DNA from: DATIBQ01 sp964573395
GTDB taxonomy: Bacteria; Patescibacteriota; Minisyncoccia; Phycocordibacterales; UBA9973
DNA length: 14,835 bases
Assembly (NCBI GenBank): GCA_964573395.1
Contig: CAZNJI010000011.1
Span: forward strand, 1-14,835
Direction: 5' to 3'
The notes beneath the pieces were generated by a model. The model saw nothing but the letters and a program-made list of their open reading frames with translations, was not told the origin of the DNA and did not search any database. Shown piece after piece: positions 7,167-13,875 of this stretch; positions within the stretch are counted from its first letter, which is position 1; every line of letters starts with the position of its first letter. The position numbers and the translations under genes are program-made.

Positions 7167-8339
7167 ATGAAGAAAATTATTACTTTGGCATGCATTGCCG
7201 CCTTACTTTTTACGGCTTGCCAGAAGGATTTGCAGCAGCCCGCAGGGGACGAAGCGGCTTCGCTTGAAACCGTGCAAGTTGAAAAAACTGAAACCTCTGC
7301 CACAACAATTGGCGGCAAGCAGGTTTTCGAGAAACTGTTGTTTATTAAAAACACATCTCAGGTAGCTGCACGATCTTCTTCTCCTCGGTCTTCACATAAG
7401 TCTTCGGTAGTGATATGGCTTGATGCAAACGGCGGAAAACTTCCCGAAGGAAATATATTCTCCGGCGATAAACAGCTTGCCTATCCAGCATCCGGACTTA
7501 CGAAGAATCAACTCAACCAGATTTTAAAACTGGTAGAAGACGATTTCTCGCCTTGGAAGGTTACTGTTACTTTCCATAAGGCAGACTATCTCAAGGCCCC
7601 AGCAGACCGGCGGGTGTGGTGTGTCATATCAACTGGTTTAGAGGAATTCTTCGGTGCCAGTGCTGGGCTAGCTGCCTATGACACATACGGGGTGTCGTTA
7701 GGTAAGAGTAACCCCAATTGCTTTGTCATGGCCAATAATGCGTTCGGATTAAGTGGTATCGTAAACGGAGTGGCCGGAAATGTCAGTCATGAGATTGGAC
7801 ATGTCTTCGGTCTCGATCACCGTTCGAAAACAGTGGTTGAGCCGGATGGAAGTTCAGTATTTTACGCACGTGATCCTGGAATAGGTGAAGGAGAAAGAAG
7901 CTGGTGCCCAATTATGGGGGCAACAACCGAAAGAAATGTTTCAACCTGGGGAACAGATGATTTCCAGGCAATTTCAAATCGCGTTCAACTTAAGCCAGAC
8001 GAAGTGTACGGGCAAGGAGTAATATCTAATGAAGTAATGGTTGGTGTGTTGGGTCCGAACGACAAAGATAAATATACTTGGATTTGGGGGAAAACTCCTT
8101 CATGGGTCCGAGTTATGTCGAACGGAAACGTTGATCTGTCGATAATAGTTTTAGGTGAAAAGTACAAGGAACTCGCGCGATTCAGCGACCCAAATAGTCT
8201 TCATATCAACTGGAAAATTCCTCATTCCCTGAAGGGAAAGGTACGGTACGTAATCATCCACGCAGAAGAGGATGAAAATAGCACGTATGTTCCCACAGAA
8301 GAGAATGTAGGAAGTTTTACTTTTGTGTTCAGAAGTTAA
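7167..8339 (+). CDS. Secreted lipoprotein zinc metalloprotease (metzincin), copy 2
   Basis: Second predicted surface-anchored zinc protease, 390 residues from the ATG at 7167. A GTG two codons upstream could also open the frame, but the ATG places Lys-Lys directly after Met as in typical signal peptides. The lipobox LLFTAC gives lipidated Cys18 followed by QKD. A Ser/Thr-rich linker runs to about residue 70. The catalytic domain has zinc site HEIGHVFGLDH (208-218: His208, His212, His218; Glu209) and a Met-turn CPIMG (Met250), 42 residues on. The C-terminal region (about 275-390, from QGVISNEVMVGVLGPNDKDKY) is probably a beta-sandwich PPC-like domain. It aligns throughout with the upstream gene, including the strand before the protease core and the (K/N)xxAGxxxHE approach to the zinc site, so the two arose by duplication, but they are strongly diverged. 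Substrate is unknown. Confidence 0.85.
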   Translation: MKKIITLACIAALLFTACQKDLQQPAGDEAASLETVQVEKTETSATTIGGKQVFEKLLFIKNTSQVAARSSSPRSSHKSSVVIWLDANGGKLPEGNIFSGDKQLAYPASGLTKNQLNQILKLVEDDFSPWKVTVTFHKADYLKAPADRRVWCVISTGLEEFFGASAGLAAYDTYGVSLGKSNPNCFVMANNAFGLSGIVNGVAGNVSHEIGHVFGLDHRSKTVVEPDGSSVFYARDPGIGEGERSWCPIMGATTERNVSTWGTDDFQAISNRVQLKPDEVYGQGVISNEVMVGVLGPNDKDKYTWIWGKTPSWVRVMSNGNVDLSIIVLGEKYKELARFSDPNSLHINWKIPHSLKGKVRYVIIHAEEDENSTYVPTEENVGSFTFVFRS

Positions 8340-8357
8340 CAAAAATTCATGTAACAC

Positions 8358-8381
8358 AGCCCGCAACATGCGGGCTTTTTT
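8358..8381 (+). terminator. Intrinsic terminator of metalloprotease gene 2
   Basis: An eight-bp stem AGCCCGCA/TGCGGGCT (8358-8365 with 8369-8376) with a three-base ACA loop and six T. It closes the accessory island before aspS. Confidence 0.85.
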
Positions 8382-8429
8382 ATTGCCCTGCTAAACCTCG
8401 CATCAGTGGCGAAACAGGCATTTTTAGAG

Positions 8430-8435
8430 TAAAAT
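8430..8435 (+). promoter_or_regulatory. Possible -10 box of aspS
   Basis: TAAAAT ends eight bases before the aspS ATG, the same arrangement as for dnaB and close to that of trpS and corA. There is no TGn extension and no -35, so the call rests mainly on position. Confidence 0.4.
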
Positions 8436-8443
8436 CATGCTCT

Positions 8444-9865
8444 ATGAACGACCGGGTGTTTATTGGCGACCTGAAAAGTAAGATCGGGGAAACGGTAACA
8501 ATAAAGGGGTGGATCGAAGTTCGGCGCGACCAAGGCAAAATGGTCTTTTTTGATTTCCGCGACATGACCGGCAAAGTACAAGGCGTCGTGCTGCCGAACC
8601 GAACGGAAGTAATTGATGTAGCAAAAACAACCCGTACCGAGTGGGTGGTAGCGGTAACCGGCATCGTAAACCAGCGGCCAGAGCGAAACGTGCAAGCGGA
8701 GAAGCAAAACGGCGACATCGAGCTTGAGGTAACTGACATAGCAATTTTGAATGAATCAGAACCATTGCCGTTCGAGATAACCGACGATACGCGCCAGGTA
8801 AATGAAGAAGTGCGGCTGAAGTATCGCTATGTCGATTTGCGAAGCGATCGGCTGCAGCGAAACATTCGCAAGCGCGACGAAATCATCTCTTTTGCGCGCA
8901 ACTGGCTCCACGATCAAAAATTCATTGAAGTAGAAACGCCGCTCCTTACCAAATCGACTCCGGAAGGCGCGCGCGATTACATTGTGCCGTCTCGACTCTA
9001 CCCAGGGTCGTTTTATGCCCTCCCGCAATCGCCGCAGCAGTACAAGCAGCTTCTGATGGCAGGTGGTATTGAACGTTACTTCCAAATTGCAAAATGCATG
9101 CGTGATGAAGATACGCGCGGCGACCGCCAGCCAGAATTTACCCAACTCGACATGGAAATGAGCTTTGTTGAACGCGACGACGTGATGGCGCTGAACGAGC
9201 AGCTTTTGATTGCAATTGTAGAGAAACTCTTTCCGGAAAAGAGAATTCAAGAAATTCCATTTCCGCGCATTTCGTACAAAGAGGCGATGGAGAAGTATGG
9301 AAACGATCGTCCGGACATCCGCGAGAACAAAGACGATCCGAACTTACTCGCATTTTGCTGGGTGGTAGATTTTCCATTTTTTGAAAGTACGGAAAAGTCT
9401 GACAACCCTGATGCATCAGGTTCGTGGACATACACGCACAACCCATTCTCGCGCCCGATTGAAGCGCACATGCAGAACCTGATGGAGAAAAAAGACATTG
9501 GTGAGATTCTTACCACCCAGTACGACATTGTGTTAAACGGCTATGAAATTGGCGGTGGCTCGATTCGAAACCATACCTACGATGCACTTTCAAAAGTATT
9601 CGAAATTTTAGGACACGACATGGAAAAAATTGAAGCAAGTTTCGGCCACATGCTCTATGCATTTAAAACTGGCACGCCGCCGCACGGAGGTATTGCCTGG
9701 GGGCTCGACCGCCTCATTATGCTTTTGCTGAATGAACCGAATATTCGCGAAGTGATTGCGTTCCCAAAAACAGGCGAGGGAAGAGACTTAATGATGGAAG
9801 CACCGTCGACAGTTTCCGAAAAACAACTTGAAGAACTTCATATACTGCTCAAAAAAATCAAATAA
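8444..9865 (+). CDS. aspS: Aspartyl-tRNA synthetase, compact form without GAD domain
   Basis: Class II synthetase charging tRNA-Asp. The 473-residue product has an N-terminal OB-fold anticodon domain (about 1-105), then class II motif 1 around IEVETPLLTKSTPEGARDY, motif 2 with CMRDED (Arg220, Asp221, Glu222), and motif 3 GGIAWGLDR (Arg423). Bacterial AspRS is usually near 590 residues because a GAD insertion domain of over 100 residues sits between the YGxDxPD segment and the WVxDFPxFE segment. Here these are at about Tyr285 and Trp306, joined by only about 20 residues, so that domain is absent while the flanking bacterial-type sequence is continuous. The GSWTYTHNPFSRP and TGTPPHGG segments are conserved. 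The gene is a single unit between two terminators. Whether it also charges tRNA-Asn for a transamidation route is not decidable here. Confidence 0.95.
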   Translation: MNDRVFIGDLKSKIGETVTIKGWIEVRRDQGKMVFFDFRDMTGKVQGVVLPNRTEVIDVAKTTRTEWVVAVTGIVNQRPERNVQAEKQNGDIELEVTDIAILNESEPLPFEITDDTRQVNEEVRLKYRYVDLRSDRLQRNIRKRDEIISFARNWLHDQKFIEVETPLLTKSTPEGARDYIVPSRLYPGSFYALPQSPQQYKQLLMAGGIERYFQIAKCMRDEDTRGDRQPEFTQLDMEMSFVERDDVMALNEQLLIAIVEKLFPEKRIQEIPFPRISYKEAMEKYGNDRPDIRENKDDPNLLAFCWVVDFPFFESTEKSDNPDASGSWTYTHNPFSRPIEAHMQNLMEKKDIGEILTTQYDIVLNGYEIGGGSIRNHTYDALSKVFEILGHDMEKIEASFGHMLYAFKTGTPPHGGIAWGLDRLIMLLLNEPNIREVIAFPKTGEGRDLMMEAPSTVSEKQLEELHILLKKIK

Positions 9866-9873
9866 AAATAAAT

Positions 9874-9904
9874 AAAAGCCTTTCGCGAAAGCGAAAGGCT
9901 TTTT
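9874..9904. terminator. Bidirectional terminator between aspS and the small orphan gene
   Basis: A perfect 13-bp stem (9874-9886 with 9891-9903) is capped by a GAAA tetraloop, with A-tract and T-tract flanks. It serves aspS on the plus strand and, by its A-tract, could also stop transcription of the convergent minus-strand gene. Confidence 0.92.
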
Positions 9905-9915
9905 CAGTAAAGAAT

Positions 9916-10272
9916 TTAAATATCCAATGATTCTATGGCAATAATTCTTTTTTCCTCCTGGGTTATTTCCAGTAGGCGTTGGTCGTAATCGTCAGATTGC
10001 AGGATATTTTCATGATAATAGCAGGTTCTGAATCCTACATTTCTGAAAAAAACTTTTTTCGATGTAATGATGACTTTAGCAACTCTGCTTTTTTCGTCGA
10101 GCAGTGTATTCATTTCTTCTATCGAATGAATATAGTCTAGCCAGTCTTTTGAGAGGGTAGGGTTGATAAACGTGGGGCCAACCTCTGTAGGGTTAAAAAA
10201 TAGCTTTTGCCCTAAGCTTTCTATTTGTAGAGTGAGCTCGTTTTTGATTGCTACGGTATTTTTTACTTCCAT
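9916..10272 (-). CDS. Hypothetical protein, 118 residues, AT-rich orphan
   Basis: I do not recognise this protein. It is a soluble-looking 118-residue product with no signal peptide, membrane segment, repeat or cysteine-pair motif. It is rich in Glu, Ile, Lys and Asn, with a likely alpha/beta pattern (strands around KVIITSKKVFFRNV and KRIIAIESLDI). Its base composition is clearly more AT-rich than the flanking aspS and scpA, which hints at recent acquisition or relaxed constraint. The coding call is supported by an uninterrupted frame, an ATG start, and a near-consensus promoter correctly placed upstream on the same strand. It converges on aspS over a shared terminator and diverges from scpA. 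No neighbour suggests a function. Confidence 0.7.
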   Translation of the reverse strand: MEVKNTVAIKNELTLQIESLGQKLFFNPTEVGPTFINPTLSKDWLDYIHSIEEMNTLLDEKSRVAKVIITSKKVFFRNVGFRTCYYHENILQSDDYDQRLLEITQEEKRIIAIESLDI

Positions 10273-10291
10273 CTGTTTTTAATTTTGTATT

Positions 10292-10319
10292 ATTATACAC
10301 TTTTATTACTTTATGTCAA
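10292..10319 (-). promoter_or_regulatory. Consensus sigma70 promoter of the small orphan gene
   Basis: On the minus strand TTGACA (10314-10319), a 16-base spacer and TATAAT (10292-10297) match both consensus hexamers. The predicted start near 10285 leaves a short A-rich leader before the ATG at 10272. This is the strongest promoter by consensus in the window. Confidence 0.8.
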
Positions 10320-10337
10320 GTAAATCGGTAAAAAGGG

Positions 10338-10354
10338 TAAAAAAGGATATACTA
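10338..10354 (+). promoter_or_regulatory. Promoter-like motif upstream of scpA
   Basis: A stretch of T, six A, then GGATATACTA contains a TATACT -10 box (10348-10353), 15 bases before the scpA ATG; an overlapping TATAGT (10353-10358) is an alternative. The same motif with one difference recurs at 13820-13836. No -35 box is seen. It probably drives the scpA-murG operon. Confidence 0.55.
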
Positions 10355-10368
10355 TAGTGCTATAAATC

Positions 10369-11124
10369 ATGGAACCTGATACCTCATTCGTTATTAAACA
10401 CGATCAATTTGAAGGACCGCTCGAAGTATTGCTCGAGCTGGTTGAAAAACGAAAAGTGTTCGTTGGAGATATCTCACTTGCTGCCGTTACTGACGATTAT
10501 CTGCAGTACCTGCATACCGCTACCGTGCCGGCTGAACAAGTTGCCGGATTTGTGTCCATTGCCGCAACGCTTATTTTAGTGAAGGCGCGTTCGCTTCTGC
10601 CGAACATGGAGCTTACCGCTGAAGAAGAGCAGTCGATTGAAGAGCTTGAGCACCGCTTGAAGCTCTACCAGCTCATTACGGCAATTGCACCGAAGCTTTC
10701 TTCGCAGTTCGGCAAAAAACTCATTTTCTTGCCGCGGCGAAAGGTGCGGATGGAGATGTTCGCCCCAGATCCAACCCTTCTGGTTGAAACATTTCCTGAG
10801 ATCATGAACCAGATTTTCGGACGCATCCCAAAAGAAAAAGAAAAAGAGCCGGAAGCGGTGGTGCGCAAAACCATTTCCATTACCGAAATCCTCTCGTCGC
10901 TTTCCGATCGCATCATGCAGGCAGTACAAACCACCTTCAGTGCCATTTCAGTTGCTTCACCGGACTCCGACGAAAAAAGCAAAAAAGTCTATACCATCGT
11001 CTCGTTCCTTGGTATGCTTGAGCTCGTACGAAAAGGTTTAATTGCGGCCGATCAGTCCGACTTGTTCGACGAAATTACCATTGAACGGGTTGGTACACCT
11101 GAAGCCATTAAAGATGCCATGTAG
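10369..11124 (+). CDS. scpA: Segregation and condensation protein A (kleisin)
   Basis: Kleisin subunit of the SMC-ScpAB condensin complex, which bridges SMC heads during chromosome compaction and segregation. The 251-residue product opens with the family hallmark FEGPLEVLLELVEKRKV, continues through ISLAAVTDDYLQYL and the AATLILVKARSLLP helix, and ends in a winged-helix region (VSFLGMLELVRKGLI, about residues 209-223) that contacts an SMC head. The central region is charged and linker-like as usual. Length is normal. It leads a same-strand run of five genes; scpB starts five bases after its stop. No smc gene is in the window. Confidence 0.94.
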   Translation: MEPDTSFVIKHDQFEGPLEVLLELVEKRKVFVGDISLAAVTDDYLQYLHTATVPAEQVAGFVSIAATLILVKARSLLPNMELTAEEEQSIEELEHRLKLYQLITAIAPKLSSQFGKKLIFLPRRKVRMEMFAPDPTLLVETFPEIMNQIFGRIPKEKEKEPEAVVRKTISITEILSSLSDRIMQAVQTTFSAISVASPDSDEKSKKVYTIVSFLGMLELVRKGLIAADQSDLFDEITIERVGTPEAIKDAM

Positions 11125-11129
11125 CCAAT

Positions 11130-11663
11130 ATGAATAAGCTTGCCCAAACAATTGAAGCAATTCTTTTCGCTGAAGCGCGAGAGTTTTCGCTTGGCGAACT
11201 AGCGAAGATTCTAAAGGTAGAAAAACCGGAAGTTAGTGCTGCTATAGAAGAGTTGAAAGCTGGCCTGCAGCAGCACGGCCTTACGCTTATTCAGAACGGC
11301 GACGATGTCTCGCTCGGCACGGATCCATCTATTTCGGGTGTGATTGAAGAAATTAGGAAAGACATGGTGCAGCGCGAACTTTCGAAAGCTTCTGCCGAAA
11401 CGCTCGCCGTTATTTTGTACCACCCGGGCATTTCACGATCGGAAATTGAATTTATTCGCGGCGTCAATGCATCGTACTCGCTTCGGTTGCTTCAGATGCG
11501 CGGGCTCATTGAACAGCGACAGAAGGAAGGAGACGCCCGTGTATCTGTTTTTTATCCAACCACCGATACGCTCATGCATTTTGGGGTAAGTTCTGCCACT
11601 GAACTTCCAGAGCATGAGGTAATCGCACAGCAGTTAACTGCACTTCTTTCGAAACAGTCATGA
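11130..11663 (+). CDS. scpB: Segregation and condensation protein B
   Basis: Winged-helix dimer that binds the central region of ScpA in the SMC-ScpAB complex. The 177-residue product begins with LAQTIEAILFAEAREFSLGE, the usual ScpB opening, and the second winged helix carries ALSxxALxxLAIIxYxxPISR-like sequence (KASAETLAVILYHPGISRSE) followed by the IRGVNASYSLRLLQMRGLI segment characteristic of the family. The C-terminal acidic tail found in some ScpB proteins is short. It starts five bases after scpA and its TGA overlaps the mraY ATG (ATGA, 11660-11663), so translational coupling to cell-wall synthesis is likely. Confidence 0.94.
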   Translation: MNKLAQTIEAILFAEAREFSLGELAKILKVEKPEVSAAIEELKAGLQQHGLTLIQNGDDVSLGTDPSISGVIEEIRKDMVQRELSKASAETLAVILYHPGISRSEIEFIRGVNASYSLRLLQMRGLIEQRQKEGDARVSVFYPTTDTLMHFGVSSATELPEHEVIAQQLTALLSKQS

Positions 11664-12724
11664 TTTTAAATGTCATTAAAATTTTTCTTCCCACTGCGCT
11701 CGCGTTTGCATTCGGCATTCTTATTACGCCACGCCTGACCGACTTTTTGTACAAGCACAAAATGTGGAAGAAAACGGCGCGGAACGATGCGGCAGACATT
11801 ACGAACAACGATTTTAAGCAGATTCATAACAAAGAAGAAGAACTTTCGACGCCACGATTGGGAGGCATCGTTATTTGGGGGTCGGTTATCTTGGCTATTA
11901 GCACTATGTGGCTTATGAGTCGGGTATTTCCTTCAGATCTTTCAATGAAGCTCGATTTTTTCAGTCGCAATCAAACGCTTATTCCGTTGGCGGCGCTCCT
12001 CTTAGGGTCATTCATCGGGCTGATCGACGATCTGCTGCAGGTTACCGATGGGGCAAAAGCGTACGCGAACGATTCGATCTCATATCGAAAGACAAAAATC
12101 CTGACAGTGATTTTAATTGGCGCGCTTCTTGGTTCGTGGTTTTATTTCAAGCTCGGCGTTACGAGTATTGCCATTCCGTTTAGTGAAAATGTATTGCATT
12201 TGGGATGGCTCTTTGTTCCATTTTTTATTTTTGTACTTTTGGCAACATTCTCAACTTCCGTCATTGACGGCATTGATGGACTGGCAGGCGGGGTGCTGGC
12301 AATTATTTTTGGTGCGTATGCTGCCATTGCATTTGGTAAGGGGCAGATCGACATTGCGGCGCTCTGTGGCGTCGTTTCCGGATCGATCTTGGCGTTTCTA
12401 TGGTTTAACATTCCGCCAGCTCGCTTCTACATGGGCGAAACGGGTATTTTGGGCCTCTTGGTGCTCCTTACCGTTGTGGCGTTTCTAACCGACACGGTAC
12501 TGTTGCTGCCGCTCATTGCGCTGCCGCTTGCCGCTACTTCTGTTTCCGTGGTCCTGCAAATCTGCTCGTACAAATATTTCGGCAAGCGTCGGGTATTTAA
12601 GGTTGCGCCGCTCCATCATCATTTTCGTGCGCTGGGCTGGCCGCCGTACAAGGTAGTAATGCGGTACTGGGTCGTTTCCGTTATTTGCGCCATTATGGGA
12701 ATCGTTATTGCGTTCGTAAGCTAA
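11660..12724 (+). CDS. mraY: Phospho-N-acetylmuramoyl-pentapeptide transferase
   Basis: Polytopic membrane enzyme that transfers phospho-MurNAc-pentapeptide from UDP to undecaprenyl phosphate, making lipid I. The 354-residue product has about ten hydrophobic segments and the family motifs in order: TPRLGGIVIWG, GLIDD (Asp123-Asp124), VIDGIDGLAGG (Asp203), WFNIPPARFYMGETG, and HHHFRALGW (His319-His321). Two positions differ from classical MraY. The catalytic Asp of FMGD(T/V)GS is Glu260, and the Asn of NLTDG is Ser200. Gene context (ftsW and murG immediately downstream) supports MraY over WecA-type relatives. The ATG overlaps the scpB stop; one base separates its TAA from the ftsW ATG. murD, often next to mraY in dcw clusters, is not between these genes. 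Confidence 0.93.
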   Translation: MILNVIKIFLPTALAFAFGILITPRLTDFLYKHKMWKKTARNDAADITNNDFKQIHNKEEELSTPRLGGIVIWGSVILAISTMWLMSRVFPSDLSMKLDFFSRNQTLIPLAALLLGSFIGLIDDLLQVTDGAKAYANDSISYRKTKILTVILIGALLGSWFYFKLGVTSIAIPFSENVLHLGWLFVPFFIFVLLATFSTSVIDGIDGLAGGVLAIIFGAYAAIAFGKGQIDIAALCGVVSGSILAFLWFNIPPARFYMGETGILGLLVLLTVVAFLTDTVLLLPLIALPLAATSVSVVLQICSYKYFGKRRVFKVAPLHHHFRALGWPPYKVVMRYWVVSVICAIMGIVIAFVS

Positions 12725-12725
12725 C

Positions 12726-13862
12726 ATGTGGGAGAAGACGCCAAAGCCATTCGACCGCTACTTTTTTTTCGTCGTACTGATTATTACCATTGTCGGGCTC
12801 TTTACGTTCGTTTCGGCATCGCTGGGCGTTTTGGTGCGAAGCGAAGAGAAATTTTACGGCGTAGTGTTCAATCAAACCGTGCTCGGGCTTTTGGGCGGAT
12901 TCCTGGGGCTGTATCTGACTTCGCGGATCAATTACGTATTTTGGCGCAAGTACGCTTTTTATTTTTTCCTACTCGCGGTTGGGCTTACTGCCGCCGTATT
13001 CATTCCGGGGCTCGGGTTCGAGCACGGCGGCGCACGGCGGTGGCTCGATTTAGGGCCATTCTCGTTTCAGCCGGCGGAACTGCTGAAGATTGCATTCATT
13101 ATCTACCTGGCGGCGTGGCTTGCTTGGGTGCGGAAGCAGGAATCCGAAATGAAATACAAGGTCGTGCCGTTCTTCGTGCTCCTTGGCATTATTGCTATAA
13201 CGCTCTTAAAGCAGCCCGATACGAAAAGCATCATTCTCATTACTGGCTCGGCAGCAGCGATGCTCTTCGTTTCCGGCGTCTCGTGGAAAAAAATCGCAAC
13301 CATTGGCGCTGTAATGCTTATTGGTTTGGGTGTTTTGGCGTACGTGCGGCCGTACGTGATGGAGCGCGTTAAAACGTTCATCGATCCGGAGCGCGATCCG
13401 CACGGCTCCGGATACCAAATTCAGCAGTCGCTCATTGCAATCGGTTCGGGCGGCATCTTTGGCCGCGGCTTGGGGCAGAGCGTGCAAAAATTCAACTACC
13501 TGCCGGAACCGCAGGGTGACTCGATTTTTGCGGTCTACGGCGAAGAATTCGGCTTTGTCGGCACGACTATTTTGGTGGTGATGTACGTGTTCCTGGCTCT
13601 GCGCGGATATAAAATTGCGATGCGCGCGCCTGATTTGTTTGCCAAATACCTGGTGGTTGGCATCATTTCGCTCGTAACGCTCCAGTCGTTTTTAAATGTG
13701 GGGGCGCTCGTAGGCGTGTTGCCGCTTACCGGCGTGCCGCTGGTGTTCGTTAGCCACGGCGGTACGGCACTGCTTATTTCGCTTTCGGCGGTCGGCATCG
13801 TACTGAATGTCTCGCGGCATAAAAAAGGGTATACTAAGCGAATAAATCATGAATCCCGTTAG
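12726..13862 (+). CDS. ftsW: SEDS-family peptidoglycan polymerase FtsW
   Basis: Membrane glycosyltransferase of the SEDS family (FtsW/RodA/SpoVE) that polymerises lipid II at the division septum with a partner class b PBP. The 378-residue product has about ten membrane segments, the signature GARRWLDLGPFSFQPAELLK, the RPYVMERVKTFIDPERDPHG..YQ segment, and LPEPQGDSIFAVYGEEFG carrying the catalytic Asp265 equivalent to the essential Asp of RodA. PLTGVPLVFVSHGGTALL near the C-terminus is also conserved. FtsW rather than RodA is inferred from the position between mraY and murG. Its last codons contain a copy of the promoter-like motif seen before scpA, so the end of the gene may double as regulatory sequence. 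Confidence 0.92.
   Translation: MWEKTPKPFDRYFFFVVLIITIVGLFTFVSASLGVLVRSEEKFYGVVFNQTVLGLLGGFLGLYLTSRINYVFWRKYAFYFFLLAVGLTAAVFIPGLGFEHGGARRWLDLGPFSFQPAELLKIAFIIYLAAWLAWVRKQESEMKYKVVPFFVLLGIIAITLLKQPDTKSIILITGSAAAMLFVSGVSWKKIATIGAVMLIGLGVLAYVRPYVMERVKTFIDPERDPHGSGYQIQQSLIAIGSGGIFGRGLGQSVQKFNYLPEPQGDSIFAVYGEEFGFVGTTILVVMYVFLALRGYKIAMRAPDLFAKYLVVGIISLVTLQSFLNVGALVGVLPLTGVPLVFVSHGGTALLISLSAVGIVLNVSRHKKGYTKRINHESR
13820..13836 (+). promoter_or_regulatory. Possible internal promoter in the end of ftsW, upstream of murG
   Basis: This is T, six A, then GGGTATACTA, matching the scpA upstream motif at 16 of 17 positions, with a TATACT box at 13830-13835. It is followed at 13842 by ATAAATCATG, also identical to the end of the scpA upstream region. 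It may supply extra murG transcription. Confidence 0.35.
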
Positions 13863-13875
13863 AAACTGCCTATGA
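13849..13875 (+). other. Mini-ORF overlapping the murG start
   Basis: An ATG in the same context as the scpA start opens an eight-codon frame (MNPVRNCL) whose TGA overlaps the murG ATG by two bases. It could couple translation into murG or be a by-product of a repeat-like sequence. There is no direct evidence that it is translated. Confidence 0.2.

Noticed and set aside
9138..9528. Minus-strand open frames within aspS
   Set aside because: Overlapping antisense frames with no motif; aspS is unambiguous.
12728..13372. Plus-strand frame of 214 codons overlapping ftsW
   Set aside because: Arg-rich out-of-frame shadow of ftsW, which carries the SEDS signature in its own frame.
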